The notes under the pieces were generated by a model. It worked only from the letters and a program-made list of their open reading frames with translations, was not told the origin of the DNA and did no database searches. Of a stretch of DNA of 64,000 nt, positions 40,966 through 49,614 are shown piece after piece. Positions within the stretch are counted from its first letter, which is position 1; every line of letters starts with the position of its first letter. The stretch covers positions 806,001 through 870,000 of the forward strand of contig JACJYD010000002.1 of assembly GCA_020636275.1 (NCBI GenBank). The letters run 5' to 3'. Source of the stretch: Lewinellaceae bacterium. GTDB taxonomy: Bacteria > Bacteroidota > Bacteroidia > Chitinophagales > Saprospiraceae. A program made the translations under genes and the position numbers.

Positions 40966-42109
40966 TTTTCCAGCTTTCAAAGGATGCTTTTAATGCCTCC
41001 ACTACCTTCTCATCCGTTCGGAAGGACCAATCGAGCGATTTATAGGTTGTCGTTGCATCGTCGGAGGTATGGAAGAAGACAACGGAACGGATCATGGGAT
41101 AATCGGCAGGTATGGACCGCAGCGCCTCACTGAGCCATTCCGAACGGTCGCCACCTACGGCCAGCGAACCGAATTCGGTGATCATCAGGGGCTTTTGGTA
41201 GGGCTCGACGGCCGTATAGAACTTCCTTACGACCTCGTCGAAGCTCCACCATTGACTCCAGGTCGCCACCGTGCCGTAGTTGAGCACGGAAATGCCGATC
41301 CAGTCGACGTAGTCGTCGCCGGGGTAGTAAATGTCGTAAGGGGGGTAGGCCGGGTGGGGCGACCAGACCCAAAGGACGTTGTCGGCGCCTTTTTCCCGGA
41401 AAAGATCGACCACATGCCGCCAGGCGGCAACAAAGTCCTCAGCGGAGTTATTTTGGGGTCCCCAGGGATAGCGGTAGGGGTCGTTCATTTCGTGCCCCAT
41501 GCGCAGCAGGAGCGACACTTTCAGCTTTTGAGCATCCGTGGCCCATTTTTCGATATAGCTGTCATATTCGCCTTCGGCAATGGCCTTCAGGCCTCCTTCA
41601 TTCTTGTTTTCCGGGTTTTTCACCGGGAAGATCGAAGGGTCAAAATCGTCGAGCCAGGGCTCCCAGGTAAGCAGGGGCATTGACCCCAGGTCGTATATGG
41701 TCTGGGCACGAAGGGCAGGGAATAGTTGCTCTTTATGACTTCCCCATGCGGTATAAAAGGAAATGATGGGGAAATTAATGCCCAGCGTATCCTCCAACGC
41801 CACGATGGGTTCGTATGTATCGGCGGTATGGTTATCGAAGGCGCCCAGGAAGATGGTATCGGGCCTGCGCATCAGATCGAGGTCCTTGCGGTAGCGGTCA
41901 AACCATTTCAATTGGGCCGAACGGGTCCGGTTACCGTTTTTTCCGAGCACATTGCGTTCGAAGCGAGCGATCCCCGTCTGAAGCGACACGGCCAGGTCTT
42001 CCAGCGGCCCGCGTCCCTTGTCACCGGCGAAGGTCAAAAGGAAAAAGAATAAAGAGCCGATGGCCAGTGCGATGAGAACGGCAATAATACGGGGGGCGGG
42101 TTTTTTCAT
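40958..42109 (-). CDS. GH26-like glycoside hydrolase, membrane-anchored
   Basis: An N-terminal membrane helix (residues 7-27) acts as signal anchor, leaving the enzyme in the periplasm. The catalytic residues of clan A family 26 can be placed: Glu207 in RMGHEMND (acid/base) and Glu312 in LMITEFGS (nucleophile), with WSPHPAYPPYD and DWIGISVLNY between. Family 26 includes beta-mannanases and related endoglucanases. In this operon it lies between a processive synthase and a phosphatase, like the periplasmic hydrolases that trim or edit polymers in cellulose, alginate and PNAG systems. Confidence 0.85.
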   Translation of the reverse strand: MKKPAPRIIAVLIALAIGSLFFFLLTFAGDKGRGPLEDLAVSLQTGIARFERNVLGKNGNRTRSAQLKWFDRYRKDLDLMRRPDTIFLGAFDNHTADTYEPIVALEDTLGINFPIISFYTAWGSHKEQLFPALRAQTIYDLGSMPLLTWEPWLDDFDPSIFPVKNPENKNEGGLKAIAEGEYDSYIEKWATDAQKLKVSLLLRMGHEMNDPYRYPWGPQNNSAEDFVAAWRHVVDLFREKGADNVLWVWSPHPAYPPYDIYYPGDDYVDWIGISVLNYGTVATWSQWWSFDEVVRKFYTAVEPYQKPLMITEFGSLAVGGDRSEWLSEALRSIPADYPMIRSVVFFHTSDDATTTYKSLDWSFRTDEKVVEALKASFESWKND

Positions 42110-42153
42110 ATTTTATGGAATAAATGCAATCTTAAACAACTAAACATTTGGCT

Positions 42154-43755
42154 CTAGCCTGGGGTTCGGATCGCTTCCAGGTCTACCTCCTCCCAGGGCT
42201 CCTCGGCCTTTATTTTCCGGGATTGCCAGGCGGCGTACACCCCTCCGAACGTCATGAAAAAAGCAATGGCTGCAAAGGCGACCATGCCCCAGATCTCACT
42301 GCTGGTAAGTGCCATACGGGTTTCAGGAGTATAGTATCTTCGTTGAACGACTACAAAGACGAACGTGGCAAGGAATAGTAACTGATGCACCAGCAAGGGC
42401 CGTACAAAAGGCGTAAACCCTTTCACCGCTTGCTTGGCCGTCGGAATGTAGGGGATTTCCGCATTGCGGAGGGCAAGCAAAAAGCCGCGCAAAAAAACCG
42501 GCCAACAGGCAAATTTGAGGAACATGCCCCGCCAGTGGATGCCCCGCTCCATCTGCGGATGGCAAAGCCATTGCTGCACGTACAGGTAAACCAGTACGCT
42601 GATCAGCGCCATGGGCAACCATTTTATCAGGAATTCCAGGAAGTCCATGTGTGCCGGCAGCAGGTTGAACCAGAAGAACAGGTAGGGAAATGCGATGAAT
42701 AAAAACAGGGTCAACCCGTTGATGTAATAAGTACCGATGCTGAGGTAGGACAGGCGTTGCCAGAAGCTGAGTTTTTTCCATAGGCGCGGCAACTCCGCGA
42801 AGAGAACTTCATGCACGCCCCGCGACCATTTCAATTGTTGTTTGCAGAAGGATCCGAGATCTTCGGGTACCAGTCCGCGGCTCACCACGATGGGCGCATA
42901 GACGGATTTCCAGCCCTCCGAATGGATCCGGATGGCGGTGACCAGGTCTTCGGCCAGACCGATCCCGTGGCCGCCGATGCTCTCCAGCGCTTTTCGCCGG
43001 AAGGTGCAGTTGGCCCCGATAGCAACCGCGGTGTTGTAACCGTGCATCCCCATCTGCGTGGGACCATAAAATCCGTAGGTCTGCTCCGCAGCGCCGGCTG
43101 CCGTGAACGACCGGTATTGATTGTAGTAGGTCTGGGAAACTTGCACATAGCCCAGTTTCTCCTCTTCGAAATAACCCAATACCTCATCCAGAAAATTGGG
43201 AAAGGGGATGTGGTCGGGATCCAGCACAAGGATGAAATCTTCCCGGGTCAACTTCAGGGCGGCATTGATCTTTCCAGCTTTTGCCCCCGGCAGGCCGACC
43301 AGTTCGAGCCAGACGGTGCTATTGCGCTCGGCCACTTCGCGGAAACGCGGGTCCCGGGTGTCATCCAGCAAATATGTCGTATGCGGGTACCGGATGCGGA
43401 CGCAGGCGGCGAGGGTCTTTTCGAACATGCTCAGGGGCTCCCCGGGAGAACTGGTGGTGAAGATGGCGACCTTCAAACCTTCCGGCGCTTTCTTTTTCGC
43501 CGGTTTTTGAATGCGAAAGTAGGATATCCAGAGCAGGAGCATCCGGATGATCCCCCACCAGAAGATCAGGGTGAGGATAAGAAACAGCAGGGGAGAGGCG
43601 ACGTGCTCTTCACGGAACCACCAGTCGCCGAACTGAAGGATACTGATGAGTCCGGCTGAGGCCAGTATGCCCAGTCCGGCTTTTTTCAGCCGGCTTGACG
43701 GGGCCGCTTCCCGGTATTGCCATAGCGCTTCCTGTGTTGCGCTTCTCCGCATCAT
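42154..43755 (-). CDS. Family 2 glycosyltransferase, cellulose-synthase-like
   Basis: Membrane helices at about 26-42 and 53-78, then a GT-A domain with LLDD (Asp131-132), DPDH (Asp179, Asp181), AED (Asp271) and QQLKW (306-310), the D, DxD, D, QxxRW-like set of processive synthases with Arg replaced by Lys. Four or five further helices follow (about 330-510). No PilZ domain is seen. It should polymerise a sugar nucleotide and extrude the chain through the inner membrane. Its ATG overlaps the stop of the TPR/barrel gene (TAATG). Confidence 0.9.
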   Translation of the reverse strand: MMRRSATQEALWQYREAAPSSRLKKAGLGILASAGLISILQFGDWWFREEHVASPLLFLILTLIFWWGIIRMLLLWISYFRIQKPAKKKAPEGLKVAIFTTSSPGEPLSMFEKTLAACVRIRYPHTTYLLDDTRDPRFREVAERNSTVWLELVGLPGAKAGKINAALKLTREDFILVLDPDHIPFPNFLDEVLGYFEEEKLGYVQVSQTYYNQYRSFTAAGAAEQTYGFYGPTQMGMHGYNTAVAIGANCTFRRKALESIGGHGIGLAEDLVTAIRIHSEGWKSVYAPIVVSRGLVPEDLGSFCKQQLKWSRGVHEVLFAELPRLWKKLSFWQRLSYLSIGTYYINGLTLFLFIAFPYLFFWFNLLPAHMDFLEFLIKWLPMALISVLVYLYVQQWLCHPQMERGIHWRGMFLKFACWPVFLRGFLLALRNAEIPYIPTAKQAVKGFTPFVRPLLVHQLLFLATFVFVVVQRRYYTPETRMALTSSEIWGMVAFAAIAFFMTFGGVYAAWQSRKIKAEEPWEEVDLEAIRTPG

Positions 43756-45209
43756 TATGCTTTGGTGAAAAGGTATTGAAACTGCAAACCTACGGAATGC
43801 GAAGTGTAAAATAAGAGTTGTTGGTAGGAATAAGCAGCTCCGATCGAACTGGAGGCATTGATTTTCCAGCTGCCTTCAAAATTCAGTTCCAGGGGAAAAA
43901 AGCGGTCGGATTGGAATTCCCGGTGAAAATACACCGTTCCTTCCTGATCCTGGTCCAGGAAGAAATAAGGGATGGCTGCTTTTGCAAAAATACCTGCGCT
44001 GCCCCGGAGTGCAAGGTGAATGTTTTTCAGGCGGGATACCTGAACGGAAGCAAGCAGGGCGTGGGCATGTTGATCCTTTGGGGTAAAGTAGGGGTCGAAG
44101 ATCCCCGTCGGCTGAAACCGGTTCTCGCCGGCATTGGCGATGGAAAACCCATAACCCGCCTGGATCCGGAACCCCTGACCGTCGAATACCGGAGCCAGAA
44201 GCCAGGCATAAACCGTATGTACATAATTGTCGTCGGGGAAGATCTGTCGCTCCAACGCGGCTTTCCCAATCCACTTATCGGAGCGGTTGTAATGGACCGC
44301 TACATGAAAGAACCGCTCCTGAAGGGGCTGCCGAATGCTTTGAAGGGTGTACAGATAAGGCCTTTTTTCCAAACCGGCTTCCAGCGCGAAATGAGCGGGG
44401 AGGGTTTGGTAAAGTCCGATCCCCCAGGTAATGCTCCCTTTGCTCTCGTTTGTAAAAGGAGCGAAAACCCCTGCGCTGCACCCGATCCGGGTCCGGGTGC
44501 GGCTGAGGTAGATCTTGTTGCCGAGAGTGGTTTGGAGAAATGGATAGCCCACTGAATCAGTGGCGGACTGTCTGAAGCGCACCTCCAGCGAAGGGGCCAG
44601 GAGCCAGGATTGGTACCATCCGGTTTCCAGGCTGGCCTGATAGTTGTTCAGGGGCTGGTCGTCGGTAAACCAGGAGGGACTCAGCCTAAGGTGGGGCGTG
44701 GTTTGATTGCGGACATCAGAAAGGATTCCCTTGGCATTGCCGTTTTCAGGATCTTGTTCCAATAACCAATAAGCCAGGTTCCCGGCCTTTTGGGTGTGGC
44801 CGTTCCATAAATGGATATGGGCCAGCATTGTATTGGCTTCGAGGTTTCCCGGATCGTGCGCTAGATAGGCGAGGAGCTGCGTTTTTGCAGGGTAAATCTT
44901 GCCCATTTCCCAAAGTATGCGCCCATATTCCAGATGGAGGGAGTATGCCTCGGGAAATGCACGGAAGGCCCTGTGGAAGACGGCCTCCATCCTCTTAAAA
45001 TCCTTTTTCCAATAAAGGACCCACGCATGGAGGATAGTGGCATCCAGATCATGATGCCTGGCCGTATAATGGACCAGCAGTTGATCGGCGTCTTCCAGTT
45101 CTAGTCCATAGGCCTTTTTCTGGGCTAGGGAAAGCGTGTCATCGGTTTGAAGGAATGCCTTTGCCGGGAACAAAAGCAGAAGGGCAAGCGCCCAAAATAC
45201 ATATTTCAT
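43755..45209 (-). CDS. TPR plus outer-membrane beta-barrel protein
   Basis: Signal peptide (MKYVFWALALLLLFPAKAF), three to five TPR-like helical pairs (about 25-170; for example YSLHLEYGRILWEMGKIYPAKTQLLAYL), then about 300 residues of alternating beta-strands ending SVGLQFQYLFTKA, as in YaiO/BcsC/PgaA-type porins. It would form the periplasmic scaffold and outer-membrane exit for the polymer made by the adjacent synthase. Promoter box TACTTTTG lies 17 bases upstream of the start. First gene of the 45209-40447 unit. Confidence 0.82.
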   Translation of the reverse strand: MKYVFWALALLLLFPAKAFLQTDDTLSLAQKKAYGLELEDADQLLVHYTARHHDLDATILHAWVLYWKKDFKRMEAVFHRAFRAFPEAYSLHLEYGRILWEMGKIYPAKTQLLAYLAHDPGNLEANTMLAHIHLWNGHTQKAGNLAYWLLEQDPENGNAKGILSDVRNQTTPHLRLSPSWFTDDQPLNNYQASLETGWYQSWLLAPSLEVRFRQSATDSVGYPFLQTTLGNKIYLSRTRTRIGCSAGVFAPFTNESKGSITWGIGLYQTLPAHFALEAGLEKRPYLYTLQSIRQPLQERFFHVAVHYNRSDKWIGKAALERQIFPDDNYVHTVYAWLLAPVFDGQGFRIQAGYGFSIANAGENRFQPTGIFDPYFTPKDQHAHALLASVQVSRLKNIHLALRGSAGIFAKAAIPYFFLDQDQEGTVYFHREFQSDRFFPLELNFEGSWKINASSSIGAAYSYQQLLFYTSHSVGLQFQYLFTKA

Positions 45210-45226
45210 TTCATTTATATTCCTTC

Positions 45227-45234
45227 CAAAAGTA
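45227..45234 (-). promoter_or_regulatory. -7 box for the exopolysaccharide-type operon
   Basis: TACTTTTG on the minus strand fits TAnnTTTG and lies 17 bases before the ATG at 45209. Confidence 0.55.
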
Positions 45235-45257
45235 AGGAATTGGGCAGGAGCTATCCA

Positions 45258-45307
45258 AGTAAAGAAAGGAAGATGGTCGGTCGGCCGACCATCTTCCCGT
45301 CTTTACT
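45258..45307. other. Strong stem-loop upstream of the operon
   Basis: Two-part stem: 7-bp outer (45258-45264/45301-45307) and 13-bp inner (45268-45280/45285-45297) separated by a 3-base internal loop, with TCGG as apical loop. It lies at the 3' end of the lipoprotein gene (whose stop codon it covers) and about 30 bp upstream of the operon's -7 box, so it may insulate the two. Confidence 0.6.
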
Positions 45308-45821
45308 TCATTTTGTAAAGCGTATCGATTTCCCAGATCGTGGGGTCTTTCAGCATACGCTTCAAGGCCTTCCGGTTGGGATCGACCACGATCAGGTCCG
45401 AATCCTGGCGGACGATGGGGGTGAAACCGGAGAGGGTTTTCGCAGCGTTTTCCTTTTCCAGGCTCAGGTCGTATACCATGACGCGCCCCTGGTTCCCCTG
45501 GAAGGGATAAATGATCCAGCATTTTTTTTCCTTGTCCCAATAGTTGGCGATGTAGTAGCGTTTGAATTTTTTCAAAACGAGCGAATCACTCAGGTACATG
45601 TCATTTTCTGCAGGGGTTTCATTATCATTCAGGTAGACGGAATTTGGCCGAAGGATCAATGCGATCTCTTCTCCGGCCGGACTATCGGTGTAAGTGCCCA
45701 ACAGGGCGTGCGGGAACTCCTCCAGTTGTTTTTTGCCGGCCGGTTGGGGTTGCTGGAACCCAATAGTCAGGCAGGAAGAGAAAAAAAGGAAGGAAACCAG
45801 GAAAAAACTATAGCGTAGCAT
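45303..45821 (-). CDS. Hypothetical lipoprotein, 172 aa
   Basis: The signal peptide ends with the lipobox FFSSC (Cys17). The mature protein is beta-rich and contains LLGTYTDSPAGEEIALILRP and NYWDKEKKCWIIYPFQGNQG, consistent with a small calycin-like or barrel fold, but no family is recognised. Monocistronic by appearance; the stem-loop at 45258-45307 starts in its last codons. Confidence 0.65.
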   Translation of the reverse strand: MLRYSFFLVSFLFFSSCLTIGFQQPQPAGKKQLEEFPHALLGTYTDSPAGEEIALILRPNSVYLNDNETPAENDMYLSDSLVLKKFKRYYIANYWDKEKKCWIIYPFQGNQGRVMVYDLSLEKENAAKTLSGFTPIVRQDSDLIVVDPNRKALKRMLKDPTIWEIDTLYKMK

Positions 45822-45952
45822 GATGGGGGAGAGTTGGTGTACCCATTAAGCGAAAAAAGGGGTCGGAATATTTTACATTCGTGCAACCATTTTAAGCACA
45901 TGCATACCTACCTATTAAAACCGTTGCATCACCATCAAAACGCAAAACGGAT

Positions 45953-46498
45953 TTGCCAGAACTGAACGAAATCCTCGAAGGCTGCAAGCGGGGGGAACGG
46001 CTTGCTCAGCGGCAATTGTATGACCTGTACAAGGGTAAATTATTTTCCCTGTGCCTTCGCTATGCAGATAGCCGGGAGGATGCGGAAGATATGCTGCAGG
46101 AGGGATTTGTCCAGATCTTTAAAGACCTGCACCAGTTCAAGATGCAGGGAAGCCTGGAAGGATGGATGAAGAAGGTAGTGCTTCACGTAGCACTCCAGTA
46201 CCTCCGGAGGCAAAAACGGAACGTACAGACGAGAGAACTTGGCATTTGGGACGAATTGAATGTGGCCGAAGAAGCGGAAGACCTGCCTTTTTCAGAAGAC
46301 ATGGTGAAATTGGTGCTTCATTTCGTCCATAAAATGCCGGCGGGGTTCCGCACCGTATTGAACCTGTACATTATGGAAGGATATACCCACGAACAAATAG
46401 GCGAGGCCCTGGGAATATCCGCAGGCACCTCGAAATCCCAGTTGAGCAGGGCAAAAGCGTATTTGAAGAAAATGCTGGACAGAAGCCTGGCCGGTTGA
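45953..46498 (+). CDS. ECF-type RNA polymerase sigma factor
   Basis: A 181-residue sigma-70 family protein. Region 2: YADSREDAEDMLQEGFVQIF (about 41-60) with the aromatic and acidic residues of the core-binding helix; region 4: YIMEGYTHEQIGEALGISAG ... TSKSQLSRAKAYLKKML. No in-frame ATG is available near the start, so TTG at 45953 is taken. A one-mismatch -7 box, TACATTCG, lies at 45874-45881. The gene is followed 13 bp later by the membrane/barrel protein 46512-47924, which occupies the usual place of an anti-sigma factor. Confidence 0.92.
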   Translation: MPELNEILEGCKRGERLAQRQLYDLYKGKLFSLCLRYADSREDAEDMLQEGFVQIFKDLHQFKMQGSLEGWMKKVVLHVALQYLRRQKRNVQTRELGIWDELNVAEEAEDLPFSEDMVKLVLHFVHKMPAGFRTVLNLYIMEGYTHEQIGEALGISAGTSKSQLSRAKAYLKKMLDRSLAG

Positions 46499-46511
46499 AT
46501 AATAGCAGACT

Positions 46512-47924
46512 ATGGAGAAAAAGATACCAAACGACAACCTTGAAAAATTCCTCCAACGGGCATTGGGAAATTTAGAGGAAAACCCTTCGGCCGGTTTGTG
46601 GGATAAAATTGCAGCCGACCTGCCCCCGGCCGCGGCGCCGTTGACAATGGCTTCCCGGATGGTCCTGGCCCAAAAATGGGCGGCTGGAATTGCAGCTGCC
46701 TTATTGATCGGATTTTCGACTTTTCAATATTTTCACCACAGAGCAGAAATTACCCGACTGTCTGAGGAATTGTCTTGTACACAACTGGAATTGCGGGACC
46801 TTCAAGAACGGACTGTTGCCCACATCCGGCAGCAGGAAACCGCCCCGAATGAAAACACAGCTATTCAGCTAGCCGAGCCGCCGGTAAAAGTGGTTTATGT
46901 CCCGCATGCCGGAACGATCTTCCCGGCGCTTCAATATACGGGCGCCGGGATCTTCCGTTCCGAAATGACCCCGGAATCCGAAGCCCCATTGGAGCAAACG
47001 CTGGAACTGGTTTCCGCCTTTGAGCCGGTGCCCATTTCCCCTGCAGAACTGACCGGAACGAAACCGGATCTGCCGACTGAAATGGCTCCGCCTATCGAGG
47101 TGTTCCGGAAAAAAAGCAGATCGAAGTGGTCTGCCGGAGTGCAAGCTGGCGCCGGTCAAACTACCTTCCGCCATACGCCGGGCACGATCCCTTTCTCCGG
47201 AGGAGGCGAACATCAGGAACAGGTGCGGTCTGTCAATGTGGAAACGGTGCAATACTCCAGAAATGTGAACGCCGGTTTTACGGTAAACTACGGACTGGGA
47301 AAGAACTTTGCACTGGTCACGGGACTTCAGTACCGCCGGTTTGAATCCCAGGTGGCACATAACCCCGAACTGAAATTTGGCGACCGGGAAGAACATGAAG
47401 GCGGCCCCGGACAGTACAATGGGTACAAATTCAATTATTTCCTCAACGTTCCATCCGGCACCATGCTCGTCACGCTTAGCGCCGAAAAGGCTAACCCGAA
47501 CGAAATGATCTCCAGTCACGAAAAATTGGAGGTAACCCTCACTACCGATGAAAAAATCGAATTTGTGAGCGTGCCTTTGATCCTGGGATACCAGGTCGGT
47601 CAAGGACGGTTTTCCGGGCAGCTGAGGGCCGGGCTGATGGCCAATATCGGCATGGGCTATCAGACCGAGTTACGTAACTTGTCTTATGGAAATCAAAAAT
47701 TTCAGCCCCTGGGCAAGGGCGCTCAGATCACGCCGCCCGAATTGCACCCGGTATCCTTCGACTACTACCTGGGCGCCGGCCTGGCTGTCGATTTCACCCC
47801 GGCCTGGAGGCTGGTTTTGATGCCTTCCTTCTCCGGCGGCCTGACCCAGAAGATCGATGGCTTGTTCAAGGATCCGAAAGACTTTTCACTCGGAGCAAAC
47901 GCCGAGATCAACTATCGTTTTTAA
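46512..47924 (+). CDS. Inner-membrane helix joined to outer-membrane-type beta-barrel domain (putative anti-sigma)
   Basis: Residues 1-50 are cytoplasmic and carry DNLEKFLQRALGNLEENPS and LWDKIAADL, in the place of an anti-sigma domain; 54-74 is a membrane helix (WAAGIAAALLIGFSTFQYF); 76-115 a coiled coil; about 115-200 a proline-rich linker; about 205-470 a porin-like beta-barrel (AGVQAGAGQTTF ... NAGFTVNYGLGKNFALVTGL ... LGANAEINYRF). With an N-in helix the barrel would lie in the periplasm or outer membrane, so the chain could bridge the envelope. Cotranscription with the ECF sigma suggests it restrains that factor and reports on outer-membrane state. Confidence 0.8.
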   Translation: MEKKIPNDNLEKFLQRALGNLEENPSAGLWDKIAADLPPAAAPLTMASRMVLAQKWAAGIAAALLIGFSTFQYFHHRAEITRLSEELSCTQLELRDLQERTVAHIRQQETAPNENTAIQLAEPPVKVVYVPHAGTIFPALQYTGAGIFRSEMTPESEAPLEQTLELVSAFEPVPISPAELTGTKPDLPTEMAPPIEVFRKKSRSKWSAGVQAGAGQTTFRHTPGTIPFSGGGEHQEQVRSVNVETVQYSRNVNAGFTVNYGLGKNFALVTGLQYRRFESQVAHNPELKFGDREEHEGGPGQYNGYKFNYFLNVPSGTMLVTLSAEKANPNEMISSHEKLEVTLTTDEKIEFVSVPLILGYQVGQGRFSGQLRAGLMANIGMGYQTELRNLSYGNQKFQPLGKGAQITPPELHPVSFDYYLGAGLAVDFTPAWRLVLMPSFSGGLTQKIDGLFKDPKDFSLGANAEINYRF

Positions 47925-48076
47925 CCATTTTCGAACCGAATAAAAGGAGGTGGCCCTGCCCAAAAATTATTTCGATCGGCATGCAACCCCGGATCATGGC
48001 CTAACACCTTAATAAGAAAAAGCTAGCTAATCCCGGATATCCCCAACTGTTTCTTAATCCACAAAATTCTCATTAA

Positions 48077-49168
48077 ATGAAGAAATTTCTTTTCGGCCTG
48101 CTCCTTGCAGGCACAGGGATCTTCTTTTTCGCTTGTCAACAGGAGGCTATGCTGCTGCAGGACAGCGCCCTGATCCAGCAGATCGCTTCTTCTGCAGTGA
48201 AAACGGCCGTGAGCCCCGAGGCTTTGCCGGCAGAGATCACCAACTATGTTTCCACTAACTATTCCCCACTTTCCATTGAAAACGCCTCTTTTGTAAAGAA
48301 AATGGGGTATGAGGTAATGCTGGAAAACAATACTTTTTTGTACTTCAATGGCAACCAGGATTGCCTCGGCGCCGGTGACGGTCCTGGTGGATTTGGAGGC
48401 CCGCATCCGCATCACCCCCATGGCTGCATGGCCGGTGATACCATCGATCTGGCTACGCTCCCGACGGCTATTACGGACTATGTAACATTAAACAATCCGG
48501 ATGCCACCATTTCCGTGGCTGTGCTCAAACTCTCCGGAAAATATGGTGTGGAACTCTCCGACGGCACAACCATGATCTTCGATCCGGAAGGGGTATTCAT
48601 CACCCTTTGCGGCGAATGTCCGGGTGGTCCGCCTCCTCCCCATCCCGGCTGCATGTCGGGCGATACGGTAGATGTAGCAACCCTTCCGCAGGCTGCTCAG
48701 GACTTTGTTATTGCGACATACCCCGATCTGACCATTCAAACCGTAGTGGTCAAACCGATTGGCTTCTATGCCGTGGAATTGTCGGATGGCATGATCCTTC
48801 TGTTTAACCCGGATGGGGTGTTCGTACACTTCTGTGGTGAAGGCCCAGGCGGTCCAGGCGACGGCCCTCATGACGGCCCGCACCCGGGATGTATGGCTGG
48901 CGACACCATTGCGGTGACCGACCTGCCGCAGGCTGCACAGGATTTTGTGGCCACGACCTATCCTACCCTCACCATCCAAACGGTGGTGGTGAAATTGAAC
49001 GGGTTTTATGCCGTGGAACTGTCTGATGAGCAGGTGCTGTTGTTTGACGCAGCCGGCGTTTTCATCCACGAATGCGATGGCGACGGCCCGGGTGGCGGAC
49101 AAGGTGGCCCCGGCGGTGACGGTCCTGGCGGACCTGGCGGACCCGGTGGTCATCACCATCACCACTGA
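48077..49168 (+). CDS. PepSY-like repeat lipoprotein with poly-His C-terminus
   Basis: Signal peptide with lipobox ending Cys20. Four copies of a PepSY/BLIP-like unit of about 60 residues: a divergent first (46-95) and three close copies (117-178, 192-254, 272-333), each shaped G-D-T-(I/V)-x-(V/L)-x-x-L-P-x-A ... V-V-K-x-x-G-x-Y-x-V-E-L-S-D-G. Units are joined by Gly/Pro/His-rich linkers with HPHHPHGC, and the protein ends GGHHHHH just before the stop. Surface-exposed or periplasmic lipoprotein; binding of metal ions through His clusters is plausible. Terminator follows at 49181-49218. Confidence 0.8.
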   Translation: MKKFLFGLLLAGTGIFFFACQQEAMLLQDSALIQQIASSAVKTAVSPEALPAEITNYVSTNYSPLSIENASFVKKMGYEVMLENNTFLYFNGNQDCLGAGDGPGGFGGPHPHHPHGCMAGDTIDLATLPTAITDYVTLNNPDATISVAVLKLSGKYGVELSDGTTMIFDPEGVFITLCGECPGGPPPPHPGCMSGDTVDVATLPQAAQDFVIATYPDLTIQTVVVKPIGFYAVELSDGMILLFNPDGVFVHFCGEGPGGPGDGPHDGPHPGCMAGDTIAVTDLPQAAQDFVATTYPTLTIQTVVVKLNGFYAVELSDEQVLLFDAAGVFIHECDGDGPGGGQGGPGGDGPGGPGGPGGHHHHH

Positions 49169-49180
49169 TCCGTTGAACCC

Positions 49181-49218
49181 AATAAGAGCTGCCCTGTTTT
49201 TGCATGGCAGCTCTTATT
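49181..49218 (+). terminator. Rho-independent terminator
   Basis: Perfect 13-bp arms (49181-49193 and 49206-49218), 12-base loop, then a T-rich tail. It ends the PepSY-like lipoprotein transcript and lies close to the convergent DUF2568 gene. Confidence 0.75.
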
Positions 49219-49232
49219 TATTTTGAGCCTTC

Positions 49233-49595
49233 CTATTTTCCGGTAAGAAGAAACCAAACCCTGTCGTAGGAGATTATGTAGTGCAATAAAGCTACTGCGG
49301 CAAATCCCATACTCGAGGTCTTGTGTCCCAGATCATACAGGCACCAGGCGGCGGCGCAAAACAAAATGACCTCGATCGCCAACCGGATAATTCCCGGGGT
49401 ATTTACCAACCCGTGGCCGTGATCGCCGGAAGTCCTGAAAATTCCCCAAACGGCAGCTGCGGCCAAGGGCAGCAGGATGGCCATAACAATCCCCTTCCAA
49501 GCTTCGAACCGGCCGGCCCCCCACATTCCCAAAGCCACCAGGATCACGATCTCCAGAGCGAATCGCACGATCAGATTGATTGGATTTTGACTCAT
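49233..49595 (-). CDS. DUF2568 (YrdB-type) membrane protein, 120 aa
   Basis: Four hydrophobic helices; the first block NLIVRFALEIVILVALGMWG and the second LPLAAAAVWGIF fit the YrdB/DUF2568 family, for which no function is known. It starts 19 bp upstream of nothing else on its strand except the POT-transporter stop, so it is probably cotranscribed with that gene (49615-51156). Confidence 0.8.
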   Translation of the reverse strand: MSQNPINLIVRFALEIVILVALGMWGAGRFEAWKGIVMAILLPLAAAAVWGIFRTSGDHGHGLVNTPGIIRLAIEVILFCAAAWCLYDLGHKTSSMGFAAVALLHYIISYDRVWFLLTGK

Positions 49596-49614
49596 GGCGC
49601 TATATTTTATTCAC

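Noticed and set aside
49144..49168. Terminal His run as a cloning tag
   Set aside because: The surrounding Gly/Pro/His-rich sequence, other His clusters in the protein and native flanking terminator show it is natural.
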